Source: Aspidapion aeneum
Lineage: Eukaryota > Arthropoda > Insecta > Coleoptera > Brentidae
Assembly (NCBI GenBank): GCA_963576565.1
Contig: OY755048.1
Coordinates: forward strand, 9,091,984-9,155,983
Direction of reading: 5' to 3'
DNA length: 64,000 nucleotides
The position numbers and the translations under genes are program-made. The notes below the pieces were generated by a model. That model worked only from the letters and a program-made list of their open reading frames with translations, was not told the origin of the DNA and made no database searches. Positions 21,080 through 31,304 of the stretch are shown piece by piece. Numbering within the stretch: position 1 is the stretch's first letter; every line of letters begins with the position of its first letter.

Positions 21080-21482
21080 GATTTTACCTTTGAAATGACG
21101 AAATTGTCGGTAAATATACAATTAACGCTAAATTAATGCTTCTGAAATAGAAAAATGACGAATTGTCGAAAATATGCACTAATTTATCGCAATTGTTGAA
21201 AATTGTTTTAAATATCGAAATGGTATGGAACAAATCTAATCACAGAAATGTTGTTTGTTTGTTTTGATTGATTCTCGTTTTTTGTTTACTGAAATGACCA
21301 CGCGGTAAACCCTGCGTTACCATAGCAGCGGACCGAAAACAGGTGAACTGCGCCGAAACCGAAGGTCGAACGAACGAAAATCTACGGTTCAATACGATTG
21401 GCAGATTCAAGGCCGTGTGATCTCGGCGAAAATGTGAAAATGGCCGACTTATTAATACCGTCGTATGGAGTAAATTTAAATA
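21080..21482. other. BEL1 5' untranslated leader
   Basis: This lies between the 5' LTR/primer site and the gag start. An open minus-strand stretch (21500-21240) has no recognised domain. It is read as leader. Confidence 0.6.
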
Positions 21483-21499
21483 TCCGGCTCGAAGGACCA
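21483..21499 (-). other. BEL1 primer-binding site (tRNA-Tyr-like)
   Basis: On the minus strand 'tggtccttcgagccgga' follows the 5' LTR after ~9 nt. Its complement ends in CGAAGGACCA preceded by CCGGCT, matching from memory the 3' end of insect tRNA-Tyr (acceptor CCUUCGA). This supports the LTR boundary and the minus orientation. Confidence 0.65.
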
Positions 21500-21508
21500 C
21501 TTTATGTA

Positions 21509-21958
21509 TGCCCGCAATTAGAAAAACGATAACTGCAGTGGACTGTATATATTTTAATTAATGAAAGCGCGAACAAACATAAATATATTGATACGAATCA
21601 CGAAATAATCAAAGGTCCATAGGTTAATTGCTGTTACCACACAACGTAAATCAGAAACAAAGTACTCACCAGTTTGCAGCCAATTTCTCCACGTTCCAGG
21701 GGCTCCTTTCTGGATCTAATGATGGCACCACGTAGCTGAAGGGCTGAAGTTTCCAGTTCTATGCTTCAGTACACCAAAATCGAGCACTTTCAAGTGTAGA
21801 AATTTGTAATAGTTGGAGAAAGTAAATTAACACGCCATTTTCTCGAGGCGGTAGAAAAGGATCTCCCCGATTCTTGGTGCGCATGTCAAAATGCGCGAAA
21901 ATGTACTCTATCCGTCATCCAATTGTGTGGTTTTAAAAAGTAAAAACAACCGCGAAAT
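21509..21958 (-). repeat. BEL1 5' LTR
   Basis: Near-identical to 8676-9086, with a few substitutions and an extra ~40 bp (about 21886-21923). The outer end stops at 'cgcgaaat', before the last ~16 bp seen in the left LTR, so the outer edge is truncated or rearranged. Confidence 0.88.
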
Positions 21959-22969
21959 CGATGTCTCTTTTCTCAGCATTCTCCACCTGTCCTAGGTTAG
22001 ATGACTGCCCTAGGAATCATTTTTCTCGATATCAAAAAGAAAGTCATAATAAAATGGATTTAAAATTGGAGAAGGAGAAGATATTCCCTCCAGAGCAAGA
22101 TATGGAAAAAGGATATTTCATCCAGAGCAAGATATGGAAAAAGCTGGAACTCAAAATTATAATCTCTCTATCCATGTGACGAAAGAACTGCAACACTCGG
22201 TAACTATAGTTAGAGGCCAGCAACGACCATAGAGTTTTGACAAAAAGTACACAAGATTATAATCCTTGACAGGAAGAAGTACGAAACAAAGGAATTTTAA
22301 AAATAAATTGAACGACTGCTAGTCTGTTACTCAGAATACTCTAAGCTATTGGCTGATTGTTTGATTGATTCATCCCTACAGCAGGGTTAGGTTCGATTTG
22401 ATTAAATGTTTGTGTTGTTGTTGTTTTGGCTTTGTGTTTGCCTAATTTAGGTGGTTCGAAGTCCTTCTGGGGCTTAGTAGTCAAGGTTTTAGTAGGTAGG
22501 TTTTTCAGATAGCCTGCCTTCTCGAAGGGGTCTTCCACCAGGAGGTTGCTGGTTCTGCAGAAGGTAAGTGCTGGACACTGGACACTGCCGGTCCTATCAC
22601 TTATTCTGCAAGTGGGCTCTTCTATGTAGATTTATAGTCTGTGCAGGTGGTTCCTCAGTGTGCAGTGACCGGTTGTTTTAGTTTCTTATTTAGTTTAGGG
22701 TTCTCACAGGTGAGTTATGTTAAGAGGGACCCCACCATTTTCCTACAGTGGATTTACCTCTGTGTTAATTGCCAGTGGTTTCAAAATTGTTTATTCACTC
22801 ATCTCTTTAAGCTATTGGTTAAACAGATAACAAGTGTGGCAGTTTTTGTGGAGCAGCATCTGAAACAGCTTTTACACTAAAAAGAGACCAAGCCATCCTC
22901 AAAGTGAAGTAGTTAAAGAGTTTATTGACAAGATTGCCCATAGATAAAAAGTTTATTTTAGTATATGTA
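21959..22969. other. Unassigned sequence with a 32-bp duplication
   Basis: 'ccagagcaagatatggaaaa' occurs twice (about 22093 and 22122), a 32-bp tandem duplication inside an open plus-strand stretch (21961-22179) of unknown identity. Further on, 22510-22640 is GC-richer with short repeats ('ctggacactggacactg'). No known domain was recognised in the open stretches at 22341-22538 (-) or 22641-22880 (+). Confidence 0.4.
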
Positions 22970-23279
22970 CAGTGGCGTACCTAGGGTAGTGCCACCGGTG
23001 CCTTGCACAAGGCGCCATCATAAGGAGGTGCCGCAAGTTGCCTTCATTTATACTAGTAAAAGAAACAAAGGATTGCGATTATATTATTATCATAGCCTTG
23101 TGCTTTTTTATCTTTGTTGAAAATTTAAAAATAGTACTAAATACATTTGCGCAAAAAATCTAGAATGTGAAAGCAGCAATTTTTTTCTGGTGCCTGCCTT
23201 GGTAAATTAAATTAAATTCTTTGTGGGTGCTAAATTTTGATTTCTACACCAGGCGTCAATAACCCTAGCTACACCGCTG
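22970..23279. mobile_element. hAT-like MITE of ~310 bp
   Basis: Left end 'cagtggcgtacctagggt' and right end (complement) 'cagcggtgtagctagggt' form an imperfect terminal inverted repeat of the CAGTGGCGTA type common in hAT elements. The interior is AT-rich and noncoding. An 8-bp target duplication was looked for and not found. Confidence 0.6.
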
Positions 23280-24775
23280 ATTGAGACACTAAAGGGAGTG
23301 AGACTCGGTAATGAGTGAGAAGAAAAACTTGCAAGAATTGGAGTAATAAACTTTAATTTCTTAGTGATTCTTTTGTATACTTAACTGTCTTGGAGATAAA
23401 TATATAAGTGATATCGTGTTTTATAAAGTTTATGTTAAAATGATTTTGGGGTGCATTAATAAGGGCGCTAGGCAAAGAGAAACATGGTGTTAAGATCAAA
23501 TACTCACGTTAAGTTATTCATTTGTAAAGCAAACTTGCACACTTTGGCGTTCTTCTTGTGTTGCTTTTCTGACGGTATTATGTTTTGAATAGGAATAAGT
23601 AGAAATGTAAATTTGCCATAATTTTCGCCAGGGCGGGCGTAAGCCGACTAAAGCCAAAGATACCGTCAAGTATGGAGGGGAATGAAACTAGGAAAATGTA
23701 CAAAACACTAGACGAAAATTCCGGTACAATGAACTAAAGAAATATAGCTGCATAAAAAATAATGTTTTGCAGAGCAACTCTAGGTCTCCATGTGGAAATA
23801 CGCTACTTGATACTAAACATTTTAGATTTCGGTTTTGTTCTGAAATATAAACTTTGTAAAACATAAACTTTTAAAATCCTGGTCATCTGGGACATTTCGT
23901 GCATACTGTAAATTTCGGACCATTTCCGGTACTGCATTTTACTCCCAGTGTTGGTAATCTTCCCTCATTTTAATGTAGGCTTCTTACTTTTCAGTACTTC
24001 TAACTAAAAAACGGTTCCACTTCTTCTGACTACCGTACCGGCGCACAGTGTGCAGCTTGTCGGTTCTGAACGATTTAAATTATATTTGGTTCTAATTTTT
24101 GACAAAACTTAGGAAATTTCAACTTAAAAAAAAAGTGATATACTATGCATTCTGGAGATGTTACAGTCGCCTCCAGAAATAATGTCGCATATCGTTTTTT
24201 TTCTCTTAAGCAAATAATTTGAAAAATTTATGATTTAAGAGTGTATGTACGTAATTAGCTTAAGGCCTTTTTTTAATTAACTTATGTTGGTGCAAGAATT
24301 ATTTGCCAGCTTTTGGCTAACTTTATATTTTAATATTATTTTTTATTTCAAATTTCGCGGGGTATATGCATATGACTTATCCCCGCACCGAGACACGCGC
24401 GAGTCTGCGCGAGGAATCGCAATCGGGAAACCGACAAGAAGCTCAAGAAACGCCGTAAGTGCTACAATTTTCCCGTTTTTCCTATCTTCCAAGCGACCAA
24501 AACGACTGCAACTAGATGAAAACTAAGGTAGGTGCACTTTGGATATTTTATATGCATCGTTTTTACTGATCCTTTCAATAAACTTTACAATTACGTTTTT
24601 CAATTTCTTATCTCAAAAATTGGGTATTTCTTGAATGAGTGGTGTAAGTGGTGAACCAGCCAACCTAAACTCAACCCAACTTACGTTTGCACCCTCAACT
24701 TAATTTTTTCATAATAAATTAACTAAATTTATTAATCTCGCTATACCATATATATAAATATAGATTCTTTTTCGT
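23280..24775. other. Unassigned AT-rich sequence
   Basis: No coding similarity or shared repeat was noticed. The patch at 24370-24460 is unusually GC-rich ('ccccgcaccgagacacgcgc'), within a short open stretch (24284-24526) of no recognisable family. Confidence 0.4.
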
Positions 24776-25124
24776 ACCCTATCGGCCACAAGCATTGTGG
24801 CATATTTTTCTAATTAGAATACCCAGCCCTGCACTGTTATGTTACTCGACGCCCCTATACAGGGTGTACCAAATTCGATTGCAGATGAAACTCAACTAAA
24901 TACTCAAAAAAACTAAACAAAAGCGATTTGAGCGAAAATTTAATTTGTATTAAAACGCAGAGGTAAAAAACTGCGTTCCTTTATACTGGACACTCGGAAG
25001 TGAGAGTCGAGACTTGCCAAAGAAATCGAATTTGGGACACCCTTTATAGTTGCGTGTCATAACAGTGTAGGACTAGGTAGTCTAATTAAAAAAATGTGCC
25101 ACAATGTTGGTGGCCGATAAGGTT
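24776..25124. mobile_element. Foldback MITE of ~350 bp
   Basis: The arms at 24776-24885 and 25030-25124 are inverted copies: 'cctatcggccac', 'cattgtggca', 'ctaattaga', 'cactgttatg' and 'accaaattcgatt' each have their complement in order on the right. The loop region is about 145 bp. No coding capacity or confirmed target duplication. Confidence 0.75.
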
Positions 25125-27600
25125 TTAAACAGCGGAAGGCCAAGGCCCGTCTTGGCCTTTCAATATAAAGCTGCGCCGCGCCGCTGATATGCAAGGGAAA
25201 AAGGAAACAACTTTTAATGTAGATTAATTCACACCCCGAGCGCCTCAAAATAACTACTTGCTTGCCCGTATACATATAAGTATGGCCGAGGCCTCCACAC
25301 ATTAAACAAAAATTTTTTTTTGTGTTTATACTTCTCGGAACCACTCTAAAATTTTTAAAGGCAATGGACAAAATATTATATAACATCTTTTTTCCAAAAA
25401 ATATAAAAAATCGAAAGAGTCACGTTTTGAAAATGACGATTTTTTAAAATTTATTGCCTTGTACTATTTGTCATTTTTAATATTTTTTGTTAAAGCCTGA
25501 GAGGCTTTCTTGTTTCTAAACAGTAGTAAATTTTCTTTTTGCAAAGTTCGTATTTTTTCAGGAAAAATGATAAACCATAGATATGTTTTGGCCAATTAAC
25601 TAGATAAAGTAGAGCGCAACATATTTTCAATTTTTTTCTCTAGGTATAATCGGTACTCATAAGGAAATATAAAAAAGAATTTTTATTAAAATCACACTTG
25701 CAAGTGCAAAAGGTGGCTGGTTTAATATGGGAAGCCTCATATATGATTTTTGAAAATTATTAGATATTTTTTATACCTTGAAAAATATTTAAACCTATAA
25801 GATTTTTATAAATTATTGAAAATGTTTTAGAATTATTAAAATTCTGAGAAGCTTTTAAAGTTTTCAAAAAATTTTTTAATTTTTGTTTTAATGTTTTTGG
25901 TAATAATCATAACTCTAAATAAATTTTGTACATGAATCTTGTTATTTAGCCGATTGGTAAACTAGTATTATTGAAATTGGGAGGTTATTATTATTAGTTT
26001 ATCTTGGTAAAAATTGGAGCTATAAAAATTTAGGAATGTTTTTTACTACATAGTAATCAAATAGTTAAGATTTTTTTAAATTAGAGTCACAGAGAGTTTT
26101 ATCAAATCTAATGTAAATAATTTAATTGCTGTCTTAGAAAATGTACCATTTTTGTTATCTTCACCATGTAATAATTTCCTTTGCCTCTTACCCTTTGTAA
26201 ACCATTGCGTTTAGACCAAAAAAAGATATATCAGATTAACGGGATACATGTTTTATCCAAATAAATATGTGGTTGACAATCAAAAAATCATAATTTTTTT
26301 TTGAAAAAAAAAACTTGTTTAACTCATTTAAAAAAAAATATTTAAAATAAATAAACATATATTTAATTTATTACGTCGGGTATTGATTCTGATTGCACCG
26401 ACATAAATATTTACTTCAAGGTCAGTTTTAGTATTTTATTTTTTTGAACCGATCCTCGGTGTTCTGTATGCACACAGGAAGACGCGGCGCGGCGCAGGCC
26501 ATACTAGGTACAAGAAATACCTATCGAATTATAGTTGTTTGTTTTGAAAATTTAGGACATTTTATTTAAGGGCTCACATTTCCAAAAATGCTATTGAAAT
26601 ATTGATTAACACTTGTAAACAGCACATTTAGTTTCTCCTATTTAGTTAAGTAAAAAATTAAATAAAAATATTTCATTGGGGGAACATGATCCGCAGAAGA
26701 AAGTTTTTTATTTTTTTTCGTAAGTGCAATCCTATATTCATATAAAAAAATTAATAATTAAAGTTTTTATTCTTTTTTGTTTTATAGTATAATGAATAGA
26801 AAAGGAAATCTATATATTAAGTAATTAATTTTATTGCTTTAAAAAAGTTACCGTAAATTACATAACGAAACAATATAAAAAATAAACAAAAATTTAGTAG
26901 GTCTATATATTTTTCTATTTTTTTTGTGTGTGTATTAATTATTCTTATCAAGAGTCCAATCTGCTTAGGAATAGTATTGTCCATGCTAATTGTTGCCTGC
27001 ATATTTCAGCTAAAATATTGTTCGTTCCAAAAATAACTATTCCTCAATTTTGTTCACCCTTTTTTGCGGTCATCCCTGGATGCAAAAATATCAGCATCAA
27101 TCAATGTGAAAACCGCTACTGACCAATTTTAATCATGCGTCTCTTATAGGCCTGTTTCAGCATTTGCGTTCGCTGAAATTTAACGTCCAAATCAGCATAT
27201 ATTTTTCGTGAGCCAGGCATATTTTTGACGGGATTGCTTTCCAAAAAAAAACGCTTTAATTGCGATTGTTTTGGTTTAATTAAAGCTTTTTTTAACACAG
27301 CTTTTATAAAAAAAAAATTGAAAGTTTCTATTTAAGCAACAATAATTTTTATAACATTTAAATATTTAATTATCTCACAAAAGAGAACTGCATGTTGTTT
27401 AAACAATAACTCTAGTTCTAAACATTGATTTGACAAATCTATAAGATATGCTACGTGACTATTTTGATTAAATTATTTTTGAAAGTGTTAAAATGATGTA
27501 TTTTTTTACATCATCTGGTAACTCATTGTAAGTTTTCGTGCAAATGCGTATGGGATTGTTTAGAGCAACATTTGTTCTTGTACTTTCTAAAAAAAAAATT
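25125..27600. other. Unassigned AT-rich sequence
   Basis: Very AT-rich, with long A and T runs. A GC-rich 13-mer at 25172-25184 (tgcgccgcgccgc) recurs inverted at 26484-26496, 1.3 kb away, which may be the ends of an undescribed element. No coding similarity was recognised. Confidence 0.4.
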
Positions 27601-28500
27601 TTTTATCGTTTCTAGTTTAGTAGGAATGAACTTGGTTGCTATAAATAATTGTTATATTGCTTTTTTGTTGCTTTTTTAAAATTTTAAACATAATTTTACA
27701 TTGTTCAATTTTTAGAATTTTAGAAATTTTTAATATAGATATCTGATTATAAACTTCGTCAGTTCGTGTTCTAAAAGGCAAATTAAACAAAACTTTAACT
27801 ACTTTGTTTTGAAGAAATTCGGCATTTTTAAACAAAGTTTTTCCACAGGGTGCCCAAACAGGTATAAGATATCTAAAGATGGATAAGAAATACTAGATTT
27901 ACTAGAGACTCCCTCTAAGCATGTTTTTTATCTCTTTTAAAAAGATATGAGTCTATTAATGTGTACATCTTTCCCCGTAAACCAATTTTTTCAATTTTTT
28001 AAAAATAGTTCTATGATCAACTAAAAGCATTTTGTAAATCAACCAAAAACCGCCGCCACGTGGCTTTTACTATCAAGAGCTTTTGAAGTAAAATCGGCAA
28101 AATCAACAGTAGCACCAAGGGTACTGCTGTTTTCTTGAAAACCATATTGATAGGGGTCAAAACCTACTTCCTGTTTGAGAAAACTGTTTATTCTTTTTTT
28201 ATTAAAACCTCCAATAATTTGGACAACGTTGAAAGTATTGAAATAGGCCTGTAATTTCCAATATCTTTTGTTGGTCCTGTTTTATGTACAGGTGTTACTC
28301 GGCTGAGTTTAAGACAGAACGGAAAAATACCTTTTTTAAAAGTTTTATTTATTCAATATACTAGAATTGGTGCTAGAACTGTTTTCAAAGTCAGTAAATC
28401 TTTCTATCGGATGCAGAATTTGAATTCATTTTATGTAAGGATTCTAGTACTTCGGTTAAGTTGGTTTTTTTTAACGTGGATTTATTACTTTCAATTTCTT
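27601..28500 (-). pseudogene. Decayed non-LTR retrotransposon RT
   Basis: Minus-strand text around 28340-28080 reads, with frame changes, 'LKLSRVTPVHKTG', 'DIGNYRPISILSTLSKLLE', 'RINSFLKQEVGF', 'QYGFQENSSTLGA', the N-terminal RT motifs of Jockey/CR1-group elements ('NYRPIS', 'YGF....ST'). Further along (27850-27617) 'FLQNKVVKVLFNLPF' and 'ISILKISKILKIEQCKIMF' match the C-terminal tail of such proteins. The catalytic palm region between them is missing or too decayed to read. Upstream traces may reach 28880. Confidence 0.7.
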
Positions 28501-29208
28501 CAAAGTCAAAGTGAGAGTTCGGTTGATTTATAAATATTTTTGAAACAATATTTTTGCCAACATTTGAAAAGGATATGAATTAAATAAATTGACTATATTG
28601 TTTTTATCAGTTATTTTGTCTACGGTCTTCAATCGATTCTACAGTTTTACATGATTTGCCTTTTATTAGTCAATTGATAAATGTCCATAGTTTTTTAGGG
28701 TTAGAGCCTGTTTTGTCCCATTTTTTTTCAAAATACGATTTTTTTAATTGTTGTCTGGTGTTTTCCACAAATTTTTTTTGTTCATCAAATTATTTTTTAA
28801 TGTTCTCATTTAATGGATAAATTGTGTTGTTTTCTGCTGATACAAATAACAAGAGCGGTTTCATAACCGACCTTCGTAGTAGGAGATCCATTTTCAAGAG
28901 TCTTAAATGGTTTAAAATGATTTAAATAGAATTGTTCCAATTATCTACTCTTGTACGATTCTATACACAACTTTGGCGGCCGTTCTGGTAATGGATAAAA
29001 TAACCACTACCATTACCGCGGGCCGGTTTGATTTACCGCAAAAAAATCTCTAAAATCCAAAAATTAAAATAACCACATACCACAACCGAAGAATGAACCG
29101 AAAGCATTCGTAGCTTACGATATTGTGTAGTGGCTAAACACCACTAGGGACCATTCTTAAATTACGGAACGTTCGGGTCCATTCTAAATACATTAGAGCA
29201 TAAATACA
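28501..29208. other. AT-rich spacer, possible upstream RT debris
   Basis: Minus-strand fragments here could belong to the decayed RT ('F.KKWDKTGSNPKKLWTFI'-like phrases near 28700), but stops are dense. 28950-29200 has no recognised content. Confidence 0.35.
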
Positions 29209-29214
29209 TATTCA

Positions 29215-29667
29215 AATACTCTGCCAATATATGGGCCCCTAAGCTCACACTAGGTACTATAGTTATAGTGTACTTGTGAGCTTATATAACTAAAAACTGA
29301 AATATATTTTATTCAACTCCAGACTAAATTACCTTTTGTTTGATACCACACAAGCCATGATTTGAATTAAACTCAAATTTTTACCCCTACCCCCACCCTT
29401 AAAAAAAACAAAAACTAAAATGTATTTTGTTAAACTCCGGACTCAATTACCTTTCGTTTGATATCACACACGCCATATTTTCACTTAAACTCTAATTTTT
29501 GAAATCTACCCCCACCCTTTTATTTGGTTTGTGTTCGGTGGATTTTGTTCATTTTTAAATGGGACCATCTCGACCCAAGAGCCAGCCTAGGTACCAAATT
29601 TCATTAAAATCAGCCAAGCGGTTTTTGAGTTATGCGCGTTGGTCGTTACAGACAGACATACAGACAT

Positions 29668-29722
<55 letters not shown>

Positions 29723-29886
29723 TATAGACAGACAGACAGACAGACGGCGCAACAAAAAAGTTTCAAAATCATCTGAAACGCAAAGATATATAAAAATTTT
29801 TGAAATCGGAGCAACTTTTTTTTTTTGAAAAAATTAGGATCACCATAGCTCACACTACTATAGTATAGTATATGTGTGAGCTAAAA
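29215..29886 (+). mobile_element. E4 hairpin-capped element copy 1
   Basis: E4 begins 'tactctgccaatatatgggc' and a hairpin with stem agctcacac/gtgtgagct. It then has two ~115-bp units ('actcaattacctttcgtttg', 'tacccccaccctt'), a 'tgttcggtggattttgttca' box, a 'caaatttcattaaaat...gttatgcgcgttggtcgttaca' box, a (GACA)n run (29651-29745), a 'ggcgcaacaaaaaagttt' box, and a 3' hairpin with the same stem followed by ctaaaa. Full copies also lie at 43361-44090 (-) and 57718-58505. There is no transposase. The open stretches here are translations of (GACA)n and are not genes. Confidence 0.85.
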
Positions 29887-30287
29887 AAATAAAAAACTAA
29901 AATGTATTTTGTTAAACTCCAGACTCAATTACCTTTCGTTTGATATCACACAAGCCATATTTTCACTTAAACTCTAATTTTTAAAATATACCCCCACCCT
30001 TTTTTTAAAATAAATTAAAATGTATTTTGTTTAACTGCAGACTTAATTACCTTTCGTTTGATATCACACACGCCATATTTTCACATAAACTCTAATTTTT
30101 GAAATCTACCCCCACCCTTTTATTTGGTTTGTGTTCGGTGGATTTTGTTCATTTTTAAATGGGACCATCTCGACCCAAGACCCAGCCTAGGTACCAAATT
30201 TCATTAAAATCGGCCAAGCAGTTTTTGAGTTATGCGCGTTGGTCGTTACAGACAGACATACAGACAGACAGACAGACAGACAGACAT

Positions 30288-30321
<34 letters not shown>

Positions 30322-30466
30322 GGCGCAACAAAAAAGTTTCAAAATCATCTGAAACGCAAAGATATATAAAAATTTTTGAAATCGGAGCAACTTTTATTTT
30401 CTCGAAAAAATTAGGATCACCATAGCTCACACCACTATAGTATAGTATATGTGTGAGCTAAAAATC
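29887..30466 (+). mobile_element. E4 partial copy 2, in tandem with copy 1
   Basis: It lacks the 5' 'tactctgcc' end and 5' hairpin but repeats the two ~115-bp units, the 'tgttcggtgg' box, the (GACA)n run (30250-30320) and the 3' hairpin ending at 30466. It follows copy 1 directly, so the tract may have arisen by unequal exchange or by read-through beyond one 3' end. Confidence 0.8.
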
Positions 30467-30861
30467 GAAAAGTGAAGCATTCATAGCTTGCTTTTGAAAA
30501 AGTGGCGCATACGTGTGTTTTGTCACATAAGTCACACAACTGCTGTGTGGGTAGATGCCATATTTGTTGTTTATTTACATTTTGCGGTGTTTTCCGTTTG
30601 TCGTGTAAATTTATGTTTTTTTTTTCTGCGAAAAATTGAGAATAATTGACCTAAAAAAAGTAAGAGAGTGCCATTCTATAAGTGAGTACCTACTTGAATT
30701 TTTCTTTACAATTTGTTTATTAAAGTAAAGAGTGGTTAATAGATCCCATTAAACACTCTTCATGGTGTCCACAATAAAAACTAGACTATTTATTCACAAT
30801 TAAAAAAATTTTCTTCTAATCAATTAGCTTTTAGAAAAAAAATAATAGATATTACCCTAAC
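30467..30861. other. AT-rich spacer
   Basis: No coding similarity or shared repeat was noticed. Confidence 0.4.
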
Positions 30862-31304
30862 TTGATGATGATGGCAATGTAGTCTCCTCAATCATACCAC
30901 CCACATGTCTCTCCGCACGTGAATCTTAGACTAACTCAAATATCGCAGATAAATAACGAGCTGGAGATAATAGAGGACTGGGGCAACACAAACCTTGTAC
31001 AGTTCAACGCGCAGAAAACCCAAGCAGCCCTGTTTTCAAAAAAGACCAGCACCGGTGAGCCAAACATCATGCTATATGGAAGTGCTGTCACATTGCAGAG
31101 CCAGTTGAACATCTTAGGAGTCACTGCAGAGACCAACATGTCTTGGCACAGTCACGTGGCAGATATAGCTAAAAGGGCGTCCCAAAAGCTTGGGGTGCTA
31201 TTTCGTACCAGATATCTGTATACACCAAGCCAACTGCTGACACTCTACAAAGCCCAGATTCGATTAACTATGGATTACTGCTCACATATATGGAGTGTGG
31301 TACC
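30862..31304 (+). pseudogene. Non-LTR retrotransposon RT, C-terminal part (5' piece)
   Basis: The fragment starts at the RT palm ('DDDGNVVSSI' where ADD is expected) and continues 'QISQINNELEIIEDWG', 'NLVQFNAQKTQAALFSK', 'LNILGVTAETNMSWHSHV', 'ASQKLGVLFR' and 'MDYCSHIWS', the thumb region of CR1/Jockey-group RTs. It is 5'-truncated, as usual for non-LTR copies, and is interrupted exactly at 31304/31305 by E3 copy 2. It continues at 34374 after the target duplication gtggtacc. Confidence 0.85.

Larger units (their letters stand above)
8676..21958 (-). mobile_element. BEL/Pao LTR retrotransposon 1 (nested, defective)
   Basis: Two LTRs frame a minus-strand internal region in the order gag, zinc knuckle, aspartic protease, RT, RNase H, integrase, the BEL/Pao order. 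Removing the E3 element (10533-13837) and the gypsy-like insertion (about 15341-18824) leaves about 6.5 kb, a normal BEL length. Frameshifts or stops separate most domains, so no full polyprotein is possible. The LTRs differ at only a few positions apart from a ~40-bp indel, so the insertion looks recent. The right LTR lacks the last ~16 bp present at the outer end of the left LTR, so no target duplication could be read. Confidence 0.92.

Noticed and set aside
29559..29853. Cys-rich and Asp/Arg/Gln-rich open frames (also at 30159-30430, 43395-43622, 58128-58468)
   Set aside because: They are translations of (GACA)n and its complement inside E4 on both strands, not proteins.
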